Shown here: positions 1 to 8,762 of the stretch, piece by piece
How positions within the stretch are numbered: the stretch's first letter is position 1
Layout: each line of letters begins with the position of its first letter
NCBI GenBank assembly: GCA_020633295.1
Contig: JACKDW010000010.1
Coordinates: 124,001 to 188,000, forward strand
Length of the DNA stretch: 64,000 bases
Direction: 5' to 3'
Source: Myxococcales bacterium
Lineage (GTDB): Bacteria; Myxococcota_A; Polyangia; Nannocystales; Nannocystaceae
Notes under the pieces: model-generated
The model's input: the letters and a program-made list of their open reading frames with translations, nothing else
What the model was told of the DNA's origin: nothing
Databases searched by the model: none
Program-made: the position numbers and the translations under genes

Positions 1-405
1 GGTGACGACCGCCTCCTGGAAGTGCTGCATGCCGCCGAAGCACACGTCGCGGACGAAGTCCATGTTCGCGCGCGTCATCGGGTCGCGCAGGATGAAGTAG
101 CCGACCTTCGTGATCGTGTAGCCGCGCTCGCGCTGCTCGACGAGGCCGAAGCTGATCGACGCCTCGGTCATCATCTTGACCGCGTGCTCGCTGAGCCCCG
201 TCTCCGCCACGATCTCGTCGACCGGGCGGCCGGTGCGGCCGCCCTTGCGGATCGCCGCGAGGACCCCGCGGTCGCGCATCGCCAGGGTCACGGCGAAGGC
301 CACGGGCGCCCACGCCAGCTTCTGCGCCTCGAGGATCGCGGTCGAGAGCTTGAGCGGGCTGCGGGTCGGGGGGAGGGCGCTGCCGTTGGCGGGTGTATCA
401 GCCAT
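1..405 (-). CDS. Methyltransferase-type protein, N-terminal part (runs off left edge)
   Basis: An open minus-strand frame runs from ATG at 405 through position 1 with no stop, giving the first 135 residues of a larger protein. It begins MADTPANGS and then has a helical, winged-helix-like stretch with motifs such as GRPVDEIVAETGLSEHAVKMM and a GLVEQRERGYTITKVGYFIL wing. This is the usual dimerisation/winged-helix domain in front of class I SAM-dependent (O-)methyltransferases; the catalytic half would lie left of the window. The family assignment is inference from this N-terminal domain only. A transcriptional regulator with a similar wing is the alternative. Confidence 0.6.
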   Translation of the reverse strand, partial: MADTPANGSALPPTRSPLKLSTAILEAQKLAWAPVAFAVTLAMRDRGVLAAIRKGGRTGRPVDEIVAETGLSEHAVKMMTEASISFGLVEQRERGYTITKVGYFILRDPMTRANMDFVRDVCFGGMQHFQEAVVT

Positions 406-426
406 GGAGGGCGCAGGGAGGCGCTG

Positions 427-497
427 TGAGACGAGAAGGGCGACGAGAGACGAGAGACGAGAGACGAGACGAGAGACGAGAGACGAGACGAGAACGA
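427..497. repeat. GAGACGA-type short tandem repeat
   Basis: Between the divergent methyltransferase and M16 genes lies a degenerate purine-rich tandem array of GAGACGA/GAGAGAC units, about ten copies. The rest of the gap (406-698) shows no convincing gene. The array is strongly strand-asymmetric in purines and sits about 200 bp upstream of the M16 peptidase start. No function can be assigned. Confidence 0.75.
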
Positions 498-698
498 GCG
501 CGCTCCGTGCACGCTCGTATCACACAATCGCCGCCGAGGGGAACGGCGCGGCGCTGCCGCAGGGCCGCGCTCGTCGGGCGCCCGTGATCCCGATCGCCGG
601 CGTCGCCCGAATTGGCATGATCCGCGGCGATGGGCCGGCCTCGCGGCGTCACGGGGGGCCGCGTTTGCCGGGCCTGGGTCGCGCAGCCCGGGTTTGGC

Positions 699-2081
699 AT
701 GATGCCGGCCATGCTGCTCGCCCGTATGCTGATGATCGCCGCGCTCACCGCGGGCGTCGGCGCCGACGCTCGCGCTCCGGCGCCGGCTCCGAGCGCAGGC
801 CCGGCCCCCGTCGCGCGCGTGTTCCCGTACCCGATGCACGTCTCGCGGCTGCAAAACGGCCTCACGCTCGTCGTCGTGCCGATGGAGTCCGGCGGCCTCG
901 TCGCCTACCGCACCGCCGTGCGCACCGGGGCGCGCGACGAGTACGAGCGCGGCCACACCGGCTTCGCGCACTTCTTCGAACACATGATGTTCCGCGGGAC
1001 CGAGCGCTTCCCCGCCGAGGTCTACAACCGCCTCATCACCGAGATGGGCGCCGACGCCAACGCCTACACCTCCTCGGATCTCACGGTCTACCAGCTCGAC
1101 ATCGCCGCCGAGGACCTCGACCGCGTCATGGAGCTCGAGGCCGATCGCTTCATGAACCTGCAGTACTCCGAGGCCGCCTTCAAGACCGAGGCCGGCGCCG
1201 TCTACGGGGAGTACCGCAAGAACAAGGCCAGCCCCGGCTACGTGCTCTACGAGCAGCTCGCGCGCACCGCCTTCACGCGCCACACCTACGGGCACATGAC
1301 CATCGGCCTCGAGGCGGACATCAAGGCCATGCCGTCGATGTTCAAGTACAGCAAGTCGTTCTTCTCGCGCTACTACCGGCCCGAGAACTGCATCATCGTG
1401 ATCGCGGGCGACGTCGATCCCGTCGCCGCCAAGGCCGGCGTCGAGCGTCACTACAGCGCCTGGAAGCCCGGCTACGTCGCGCCGAAGATCAAGCCCGAAC
1501 CGCCGCAGAAGCGCGAGCGTCGGGCTCGCGTGACCTACCCCGGCAAGACGCTCCCGCGCGTCGTCGTCGCCTACAAGGCCGGCGCCGCTGACCCCGACGA
1601 CCGCGACTGGGTCGCCCAGCTCGTGCTCGCCGAGCTCGCATTCGGCGAGACCAGCGAAATCGAGCGCGCGCTCCGGCTCGAGCAGCAGCTCGTGCAGCAC
1701 ATCGGCGCCTCGCCCTCCTACAACCGCGACCCCGGGCTCTGGAGCGTCTCGGCCACGATCAAGCGCCCGGCGGACATCGAGCGCGTGCTCGCCGAGATCG
1801 ACAAGACCGTCGCGCGCTTCCGCGAGCAGCCGCCGCCTCGGGAGGCGCTCGACGCCGTGGTCGCGAACATGAAGTACGGCTTCCTGATGAGCCTCGACAC
1901 GCCGAGCGCGGTCGCCGGGCAGCTCGCGCGGATGGCCGCGGTCACCGGCAAGCCCGACGCCTATGACCGCATGTACGCGCAGCTCGGGCGCGTGACGCCG
2001 GAGGACGTGCAGCGCGTCGCGCAGGCGATCTTCGTCGACGCGCGGCGCAGCGTGCTGACCTTGGAAGGAGCGGGGCGATGA
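699..2081 (+). CDS. M16 (insulinase-family) zinc peptidase, catalytic subunit
   Basis: A 460-residue protein with a short hydrophobic signal segment (LLARMLMIAALTAGVGADA), so probably exported to the periplasm. The inverted zinc-binding motif HxxEH is present as HFFEH (residues about 91-95), followed by the downstream glutamate region EAGAVYGEYRK that supplies the third zinc ligand in M16 enzymes. The length of one core half fits bacterial two-subunit M16B proteases. The frame is open from 630, but ATGs at 699, 702 and 711 directly precede the signal segment and are more likely starts; no strong ribosome-binding site separates them. Its stop overlaps the next M16 gene (ATGA), implying translational coupling and a heterodimer. 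Confidence 0.85.
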   Translation: MMPAMLLARMLMIAALTAGVGADARAPAPAPSAGPAPVARVFPYPMHVSRLQNGLTLVVVPMESGGLVAYRTAVRTGARDEYERGHTGFAHFFEHMMFRGTERFPAEVYNRLITEMGADANAYTSSDLTVYQLDIAAEDLDRVMELEADRFMNLQYSEAAFKTEAGAVYGEYRKNKASPGYVLYEQLARTAFTRHTYGHMTIGLEADIKAMPSMFKYSKSFFSRYYRPENCIIVIAGDVDPVAAKAGVERHYSAWKPGYVAPKIKPEPPQKRERRARVTYPGKTLPRVVVAYKAGAADPDDRDWVAQLVLAELAFGETSEIERALRLEQQLVQHIGASPSYNRDPGLWSVSATIKRPADIERVLAEIDKTVARFREQPPPREALDAVVANMKYGFLMSLDTPSAVAGQLARMAAVTGKPDAYDRMYAQLGRVTPEDVQRVAQAIFVDARRSVLTLEGAGR

Positions 2082-3639
2082 CGCGAACGTGGAATTCACG
2101 GGGGCTCTCGGTCGTCGCGGGCGTCACGCTCGCGCTTGCGAGCGCCTGCACCCAGCGGCCGGTCAGCGCGCCGCCGACCGACGCGGCCCCGGCCGCGCCC
2201 GAGCTGGATCGCTCGACCGTGCGGCTCTCCGTGCCGAGCGACCCCACGATCAGCTACGCGGCGTGGTTCCGCGTCGGCTCGCAAGATGACCCGAAGGGCA
2301 AGGAGGGGCTCACCTGGGTGACCGCGCACCTGCTCGCCGACGGCGGCACGCGCTCGCGCTCGCTCGACGAGATCACCCGCGCGCTCTACCCCATGGCCGC
2401 CGGCTACCACGTGACCGTCGATCGCGAGATGGCGACGCTGCGCGGGCGCGCGCACCGGGACACGGCCGCCGCCTTCCAGTCGCTGCTCGTCGAGGCCTAC
2501 ACCGCGCCCGCCTTCACCGAGGCTGACTTCCAGCGCGTCCGCGACGCCGCGCTCGACTACCTCAAGACCACGCTGCGCTACGCCAGCGACGAGGAGCTCG
2601 GCAAGGCCGCGCTGCTCAACTTCGTCTACGCCGGCACGCGCTACGCCCACCCGGAGCGCGGCACCGTCGAGGGGCTCTCGTCGATCACGCTCGACGACGT
2701 GCGCGCCCACTACCAGCGGCACTTCGCCGGCGATCGCGTCGTCTTCGCGCTCGGCGGCGGCTTCGACGACGCGACCGTCGCCGCGCTCGAGCGCAGCCGC
2801 GACGCGCTGCCGCCGGCCGTCAGGCTGCCCGACGCCGCCCGCCGACGCCGCGCCCGATCACCGGGCGTCAGGTGCTCCTGGTCGCAAAGCCAGGCGCGGA
2901 CGCGTCGATCTCCTTCGGCTACCCGCTCGACGTCCACCGCGGCGAGCGCGAGTACTACGCGCTGTGGCTCGCGAACTCCTGGCTCGGCGAGCACCGCAAC
3001 TCCTCGAGCCACCTCTACGAGGTCATCCGCGAGCGCCGCGGGCTCAACTACGGCGACTACTCCTACATCGAGGCCTTCCCGCAGGGCGGCTGGCGGCAGA
3101 TGCCGCCGAGCAACGTCGGCCGCCGCGCGCAGCTCTTCGAAGTCTGGATTCGCACCTTGCCCAACGACAAGGCGGTCTTCGCCTTGCGCGCCGCGCTGCG
3201 CGAGCTCGACGCGCTGATCGAGCGCGGCATGACGCCCGAGGAGTTCGAGCTCACGCGCGCGTTCCTCCGCAAGTACGCGCTGCACTTCGCCGACACCACC
3301 TCGTCGCGGCTCGGCTACGCGATCGACGACCGCTTCTACGGCCTCGACGCGTCGCACCTCGAGCGCTTCCGCGCGGTGATGGACGAGCTGACCCTCGAGG
3401 AGGTCAACGCGGCGATCCGAACGCACCTCCAGAGTCAGAACTTGAAGATCGCGATCGTCACCGGCGACCCCGAGCGCCTGGCGAAGCAGCTCACGAGCGG
3501 ACAGCCGACGCCGATCACCTACGACGCGCCGAAGCCAGCGTCCGTGATGGCGGAGGACGAGTCGATCGCCCGCTACCCGCTCAGCATCCAGCCCGGCGAC
3601 ATCCGCACCGTGCAGGTCGACGAGATGTTCCAGCGCTGA
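2078..3639 (+). pseudogene. Second M16-family peptidase subunit (non-catalytic), frameshifted
   Basis: The start ATG at 2078 overlaps the stop of the upstream M16 gene. The N-terminus is a lipoprotein signal (VAGVTLALASAC). The frame reads sensibly as M16 sequence up to about 2835, ending in ALPPAVRLPDA, after which it turns into Arg/Ser-rich nonsense. Meaningful M16 sequence resumes in the -1 frame from about 2840 (PRPITGRQVLLVAKPGADAS) and runs to the stop at 3639, including the typical RRGLNYGDYSY region. A single missing base, or two extra, in the GCC/CCG-rich stretch 2830-2856 explains this. No HxxEH motif is seen, as expected for the inactive partner of a two-gene M16 pair. It may be a real mutation or a sequencing indel. 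Confidence 0.75.
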
Positions 3640-3946
3640 GCGCCCGGAGGACATCGGCTGAACAGCACGCGTGTGAGCGCGGTGTCGTGATCGTCGGTTA
3701 TGGACGTTGGAGCGTCGCGCGATGCACGTGACTATCTCGCGCGATAGGCGTCACGCGATCACGCTTCGCACCGATCGGTCGATGCCGGCACGCGGGCGAA
3801 CTCGACTCCCGGACGACTGTTGCGACCGGATGGTGGCCACCCCGCCGCGCTGAGCGAGAATTTTTCATGTTGTTCAGGAACGCGAGCGGTCTCCGCTCTC
3901 GCGACGGCGCGACGCTGGTGGTCGAACGGCACCATGGAGGTCCTAA
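3640..3946. other. Intergenic region before the Rhs island
   Basis: About 300 bp with no supported gene. Base composition drops in GC toward the Rhs gene (for example GAGAATTTTTCATGTTGTTCAGG at 3859-3881), unlike the flanking chromosome. The last bases contain a strong Shine-Dalgarno GGAGG (3936-3940). This composition change probably marks the left edge of an acquired segment. Confidence 0.5.
3936..3940 (+). promoter_or_regulatory. Shine-Dalgarno deciding the GTG start of the Rhs gene
   Basis: GGAGG lies 6 nt upstream of the GTG at 3947. No ATG in that frame is near, so this site supports a GTG start. Confidence 0.7.
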
Positions 3947-5128
3947 GTGGGAACCATCGCACCGAAACCTGTCGTCGGCTTCATCGCCGCCCTGCTCACG
4001 CTGCTCGTCAACGTACTTCGCGGCAATGCTCGTCGCACCCGTGTCATCGCCTTCGCGCTTGTGTCTCTGACAGTTGCCGGTTGCGACGGATGCCATGCGC
4101 CCGGCGCAACCCGTCCCCTGCGACCCGACGGGGACACACGCTTCTACGTCAGCGATCGACTTGGTTCGACGGCGTTGGTGCTCGACCACGACGGAGCCGT
4201 CGTCGAGCGCATCGCCGACCAACCGCTTGGTGAGGAGTGGATTCACTGGCGCGTTACCGGTCTGGATAGCGCGACGTATACCTACGGCGGAAAGGAGCGT
4301 GATCCCGACAGCGGCGCTGTGGCGATCGGATTGCGCCACTACCTGCCTGCCGTGGGTCGTTGGGCCTCGCCGGATCCGTTGACGCTGGCCGCACCCGGGC
4401 CCGAGGAGATCGCTACACGTGAGCGAAACCCGTTTGCGTACTCCGCGAACAATCCCGTCCGCGCCATGGACGACAACGGGCTCTGCGTTGACTGCAAAGT
4501 TGAGCACTGGATTCAGTCGAAATGGACGCCCGAACAGCGCGTGGCCTATAACGGGCGCCGTCCGCTCTCCGCTCGTGAAGCCGCGCGAATCTCCCGGGCC
4601 CTCGACCAAGCCGATGAGGTGCTCACCCAGCTTGAAATTGCGATGATCAGCGCCGGCCCTGCGGGCATGGCGGTCGCCGGGGTCGAAGGCGCGACCTTGC
4701 ACATGGCGGTCCGCGGTGCCCGCTTCCTGATGCGCACAAGACGCGTGGCCGCCGGAGCCTCCGCGACGCGTCAGGCGGTCCGGACCCTGCGGATCCCGAA
4801 GGCGGTTGGCGCCGACGTCAAGCTCGTCCGGCTCCGGCACTACACACGCAAGAACGCGATCAAATCGATCAAAGACAACAACCTCTTGCGCGTGGGAGAC
4901 CGGAATGGAGTGTACGCGACGAGCGCGCGCAAGAAGCCCATGTCCGCCCAAGACGCGCGAGCCAAACTGAGGATCGGGAGGGGGAAAGGTGGAGCCTACG
5001 TGGAATTTGACGCGAATCCTTCAGAATATACGATCAGCACGGTCGAGAAGACTGGCGCGCGAGAGTATGTGTTCCACGGAAACGTCGACCTGAGCGGGCG
5101 GAACCCCACGTTCCATAAGAATGACTAG
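3947..5128 (+). CDS. Short Rhs-core lipoprotein with C-terminal ADP-ribosyltransferase-like toxin domain
   Basis: A 393-residue protein. Residues 1-46 carry membrane-insertion sequence ending in a lipobox-like LTVAGC. Residues 64-180 are a single Rhs repeat-associated core: FYVSDRLGSTALVLDHDG, then YGGKERDPDSGAVAIGLRHY, GRWASPDPL, NPFAYSANNPV and the closing DDNGL. After this hallmark junction the sequence switches to a toxin-like C-terminus (about 293-393) with LRHYT, GVYAT and AYVEFDAN, which resembles the HYD1-type ART toxin domains of polymorphic toxins. Full-size Rhs proteins are well over 1000 residues, so this is a solo core plus tip, possibly a decayed or displaced Rhs tip with its own signal. 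Start: GTG with a GGAGG site 6 nt upstream. The gene after it, 12 nt downstream, is the candidate immunity gene. Confidence 0.8.
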   Translation: MGTIAPKPVVGFIAALLTLLVNVLRGNARRTRVIAFALVSLTVAGCDGCHAPGATRPLRPDGDTRFYVSDRLGSTALVLDHDGAVVERIADQPLGEEWIHWRVTGLDSATYTYGGKERDPDSGAVAIGLRHYLPAVGRWASPDPLTLAAPGPEEIATRERNPFAYSANNPVRAMDDNGLCVDCKVEHWIQSKWTPEQRVAYNGRRPLSAREAARISRALDQADEVLTQLEIAMISAGPAGMAVAGVEGATLHMAVRGARFLMRTRRVAAGASATRQAVRTLRIPKAVGADVKLVRLRHYTRKNAIKSIKDNNLLRVGDRNGVYATSARKKPMSAQDARAKLRIGRGKGGAYVEFDANPSEYTISTVEKTGAREYVFHGNVDLSGRNPTFHKND

Positions 5129-5140
5129 CGTCGAGTAGAA

Positions 5141-5863
5141 GTGATGAATCAGTATACGTCAATCCGTGATCAAGTTGAGTATGGTCTCGATACCATCGAG
5201 CGCGGACGCGAGACCAAGGTGTCGCTGCGAGCGTTGCTCTACGTTTACAAGTCGCTGCAGGAGTTCGAGAGGTTCTTTCGTGCTTCGACCTTCCCTCGGT
5301 CACTTCGCTGCGTTGAGCGGTTCATCCTTCAACCCAACGGAGCTGATGACCTGATTACAGTCGTTTATTATGGGTTGCTCGACAACGCTCTCCCCGAAGA
5401 CATTAACAAGGCATTTGACGGGACGAGGTTCGAGCATCCGAACCACCCGTTCTTCTTCGCCCCGGAGGAGGGTGATCCCTGGCGACCTCGCCGCCCAGCG
5501 ATCGACGCTGGGGCCACATGGGATGGTGCGAGCCCCAAAGATCGGGTTGAGTTCGCGCTTGAGTCCGTCCCCGCCGAGCGGACGGTCGAGGTCTCGCTGC
5601 GCTCGATCATGTTCGTCTTCATGCTGTTCGAGCAGCTCAACTCGTTCTTCCACCAACCGCTGCACTACCCCGATCTCGAGTCGGTGAGGCGCTTCTTCGC
5701 GGGTCCAGACGGCGCCTATCAGCTGACCAGGGAGGCGCTTGAAGAACATATCCGGCCAGCGCTGCCGCGAGACATCCTCGAGTCCCTCGACGCGGGTCGA
5801 TTTGATCACCCCGAGTCACGTCCGCCGACTGAGGCGCACGAGGTGGAAACCGGGCAGGAATGA
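5141..5863 (+). CDS. Putative immunity protein with two tandem copies of one ~95-aa domain
   Basis: 240 residues, no signal peptide, 12 nt after the Rhs toxin gene; starts possible at GTG 5141 or ATG 5144. The two halves are clearly homologous: residues ~7-103 (DQVEYGLDTIERGRETKVSL, LLYVYKSLQEFERFF, ALPEDINKAFDGTRFEHPNHP) align with ~130-230 (DRVEFALESVPAERTVEVSL, IMFVFMLFEQLNSFF, ALPRDILESLDAGRFDHPESRP). I do not recognise the domain. Position right after a polymorphic-toxin tip, small size, acidic character and AT-richer composition shared with the toxin gene all suggest a cognate immunity protein. That function is inferred from context only. Confidence 0.65.
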   Translation: MMNQYTSIRDQVEYGLDTIERGRETKVSLRALLYVYKSLQEFERFFRASTFPRSLRCVERFILQPNGADDLITVVYYGLLDNALPEDINKAFDGTRFEHPNHPFFFAPEEGDPWRPRRPAIDAGATWDGASPKDRVEFALESVPAERTVEVSLRSIMFVFMLFEQLNSFFHQPLHYPDLESVRRFFAGPDGAYQLTREALEEHIRPALPRDILESLDAGRFDHPESRPPTEAHEVETGQE

Positions 5864-5872
5864 CGGCAACGG

Positions 5873-6898
5873 TCAGTCGGGGATCTCGCCGACCTTACAG
5901 ACGTGGGCGATGTAGTCGACGGCCTCGAGGATGGGGGGCGTGAAGGGCTCGCAGAGGTCGCCGACGACGCCGAAGGGGAACTGGGCGACGATGTCGTGGT
6001 AGCCGCCTGTGTAGTCGCCGGGTCCCTCCTGACATCCAGGGGGGTTCCCGGGGTCGGTCTGGGGATCGAGGATGGCGACGGGGACGACGGGGTTCATGTC
6101 GCCGGCCTTGGAGGCGGCGAGCTTTGCGGCCCACTTCACGGGGTCGCCGTCGCCGGGGTGTCCGTGGGAGACGAGGATTGGGAGGAGCCAGGCGTCGTCG
6201 CGGAGGAAGCCTGCGTTGCAGCCGTCGGGTCCTGTGAGTTCGGGACTGACGGCGGCGAGGGTTGGCTGGAGGGCGCCCCAGACGCCGGAGTTTGTGCCGC
6301 TCTTCCACAGGCAGTGGATGATGGCGGCGGCGTCCTCCTCGTCGGCGTCGATCCAGCGTCGGGGTCCCGGGATGCACTTCTCGTCGAGGGCGCGCCACAG
6401 GAGGCCGGCGCCGGTGACCCAGTCGCATGGCTCGAGCTTCTCACAGGCGAGTAGTGGCGACTCAGGGCAGAAGCCGCTCTCGAGACAGTCGGTTTCGCAT
6501 TGTGGCGCGTAGGCGGGCGATGTCCCGGGGACGTGGAGGTAGTGGAGGCTCCAGCCTGGCAGGCGCTGCGCGATGGCGATGGGCAGCTCGTCGGCGAGGT
6601 GGTAGGCCATCTCGATCTGTGTATTCGAGGTCTGCTCGACGGTGAAGACGATGTCGAGGGCGCCGCAGTAGGGCGGAAGGTCCCAGTCGTCGGGGCCGAC
6701 GTCCTGGACGGGTCCGGTGGTACCGGCGGGCGCGCTCGGGTCGGAGGAGAGGCTGACGCCGGTGACGGTCGGCGCGGCGATGTCGCCGGTGCTGGTGTCG
6801 TCGACGCCGGTGATGCTCTCGTCGCCGGTGGTCTGCGGCTCGAGTCCGCAGGCGATCACGGTGAACGCGAGGGCTATGGGTGGATGACGCGGAGCCAC
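5873..6898 (-). CDS. Secreted lipoprotein, degenerate VWA-like
   Basis: 341 residues starting at GTG 6898 inside the end of the upstream gene (25-nt overlap), so likely translationally coupled. The N-terminus has a lipoprotein signal (PIALAFTVIAC) followed by a Thr/Ser/Asp-rich linker, typical of this genome. The core begins YCGALDIVFTVEQTSN, which resembles the first strand of a VWA domain, but the MIDAS DxSxS is replaced by EQTSN. It has many cysteines and a Gly/Pro/Asp-rich second half. No enzymatic motif is recognised. Codon use includes more T and A than its neighbours. Confidence 0.6.
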   Translation of the reverse strand: MAPRHPPIALAFTVIACGLEPQTTGDESITGVDDTSTGDIAAPTVTGVSLSSDPSAPAGTTGPVQDVGPDDWDLPPYCGALDIVFTVEQTSNTQIEMAYHLADELPIAIAQRLPGWSLHYLHVPGTSPAYAPQCETDCLESGFCPESPLLACEKLEPCDWVTGAGLLWRALDEKCIPGPRRWIDADEEDAAAIIHCLWKSGTNSGVWGALQPTLAAVSPELTGPDGCNAGFLRDDAWLLPILVSHGHPGDGDPVKWAAKLAASKAGDMNPVVPVAILDPQTDPGNPPGCQEGPGDYTGGYHDIVAQFPFGVVGDLCEPFTPPILEAVDYIAHVCKVGEIPD

Positions 6899-8553
6899 GA
6901 GCTTCCCTGGTCGCCGTTACCGTAGTCGACGTCTTGTTGACCGATCAAGGCCACGTAGCCGTAGGGCAGCGACTCGGCCGCGACGACGCCGGAGGCCGGT
7001 GACTTCAGGGCGTATTCGGCTGTCCACTTGTTCGTGTTGCCGGCGTACCGACGACCCTGCGCGAAGCACTCACCACCTGTGCAGCGGGCGCCCGCGACCA
7101 CGTACTCGCCGTGGCTCGTGGCGGCGATCCCCTGCGCGCGCTCGACCTCGTGGGTCTGCGCCAGGATGTTGATCGGCACGCCCACGCCGTTCTCGACCTG
7201 GAGGTGTCGAACGACCATGCGCTGTCCGCCGTCGACATCCCAAAAGCCGGCGGTGCGGAGGCCATCTGGAAGCACCGTGATGTCGGCGAGGTCCTCGCTC
7301 TCCTTTGGGAATTCGCGAGACCAGAGGAAGGAACCATCACCGGTCGAGTAAGCCCACGCGGCGCCGTATCGACCCGGAATATCGTCGTACGTCACGTGAC
7401 CCACCGCGAATATGCGTCCATCCGCCACCGCGATCGCGCGCGCGACATTTTTGTCTCCGCCGGCCGTCTCGGTACGTACCCAGAACGGTACCAGCGTCGG
7501 CGTCAGCGCCCACGTGCGCGCGTTGACGGTGCCGACGTCCGCCAACGCCCCCGTGTTCCCCACCACGAACACCCGCCCGTCGCCCACCGCGACATCGCGC
7601 CACTCCACGTCGTCCTGGCTGCGCTGGTACATCAGCGCGCCGTTCGCGAGGTACCGCCCGATCCACGACGAGCCGTCGACATCGCGCGCGACCACGATCA
7701 GCGTCGAGTCCATGAACGCCGCCGCCACGCCGAAGCGACCCGGAACTGGGTTGATCCAGGTGTCGTCGATCAGCGCGCCCGACGGGCCGCGGCGCTCCGA
7801 GAGCAGCGTGACGACCCCGTCCTTGATCCGTCGCCCGATCACGTACAACTCGCCGGTCGGGCTCACCGCGACGTCCTCCCAGTACACGTGCTCGCCCGGG
7901 ATCGGCTCGTTGGGCTCGTTGATCATCACGGCGCCGCTCGCCGGCAGCTCGACCGTCCAGGGAACAACCTCGCTCGTGGTGGTCTGCCCGGCGCTGTCGA
8001 CCGCGCGCGCCTGGAAGGTGTACGCGCCCGCGTCGTCCTGGTGATCGATCGAGAGCGCGTGCGCGTAGCGCCCGTACTCGTGGTCGGTGACCGTCGCCAC
8101 GATCGCGTCATTGATCAGGAACTCGACGCGGTCGACGTGGTGGTCGTCGAGCGCGACCACCGACAGCGTCACGGGGCCCGCCGCGGTGATCGGCGCCGGC
8201 GCGTGCGAGCCCTGGACCTCGGGCTGCAGCACCTGCGGGGGCTCGTCGACATCGGCGCCCGATGTCGTCGGGTCGACGTCGGGCGGCTCGCCTGTGCTCG
8301 TGCCCCCGCTCGAGAGCGACTCGCTCGTGTCCGCGCCCGAACCCGAGGTCGAGGTGTGAACGCTCGGCGGCGCGTCATCGTCGTCGCCGTCGTCCTCGTC
8401 CTCGGGATCATCGGACTCGCTGCCGACGCCCTCGTCGTACTCGTGCGCGTCGTGGAAGGCCTCGCCGCATCCTCCAGACAGCGCGAGCGCGAGCGCGAGC
8501 GCGGTCGTGATCAGCGTGGATGTGCGGGGTGGCGGCGAATCAGGTGTTGACAT
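6874..8553 (-). CDS. Lipoprotein with Ig-like segment and repetitive beta-propeller-like C-terminus
   Basis: 559 residues from ATG 8553 (the frame is open further upstream, but this ATG directly precedes the signal LITTALALALALSGGC). After the lipobox comes an acidic linker (EDEDDGDDDDA) and a Ser/Thr/Gly linker. Residues ~125-225 resemble a bacterial Ig-like domain (VTLSVVALDDHHVDRVEFLI, AGAYTFQARAVDSAGQ). The remainder has repeated units of the type GRIFAVGH, VGDGRVFVVGN and GELYVIGRR, suggesting a surface beta-propeller. No catalytic motif is seen. It overlaps the next gene downstream, so the two probably form a unit. Confidence 0.65.
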   Translation of the reverse strand: MSTPDSPPPRTSTLITTALALALALSGGCGEAFHDAHEYDEGVGSESDDPEDEDDGDDDDAPPSVHTSTSGSGADTSESLSSGGTSTGEPPDVDPTTSGADVDEPPQVLQPEVQGSHAPAPITAAGPVTLSVVALDDHHVDRVEFLINDAIVATVTDHEYGRYAHALSIDHQDDAGAYTFQARAVDSAGQTTTSEVVPWTVELPASGAVMINEPNEPIPGEHVYWEDVAVSPTGELYVIGRRIKDGVVTLLSERRGPSGALIDDTWINPVPGRFGVAAAFMDSTLIVVARDVDGSSWIGRYLANGALMYQRSQDDVEWRDVAVGDGRVFVVGNTGALADVGTVNARTWALTPTLVPFWVRTETAGGDKNVARAIAVADGRIFAVGHVTYDDIPGRYGAAWAYSTGDGSFLWSREFPKESEDLADITVLPDGLRTAGFWDVDGGQRMVVRHLQVENGVGVPINILAQTHEVERAQGIAATSHGEYVVAGARCTGGECFAQGRRYAGNTNKWTAEYALKSPASGVVAAESLPYGYVALIGQQDVDYGNGDQGSSWLRVIHP

Positions 8554-8762
8554 GCTCTTCGTCTCGCGCGCGGTTTCGAGCGTGTCGTGTGTATCACGAG
8601 CTCGCCGCGCACAGGACCTATCGGTCACGTCATCGCTTGGTTGCGTCGTCGTTGTTCGTCGCTCGTGGAGTCCTCGCGCGAAGACGCCGGCCAGCGAGTG
8701 AGCCAGTGAGCGCGAAGGAGTGACCTGACGCGCGGCCGACGCCGGTGATTTCTGCGCTCGAC

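Noticed and set aside
3698..4951. Minus-strand 417-aa frame over the Rhs gene
   Set aside because: No motifs; antisense to Rhs core motifs that are unmistakable.
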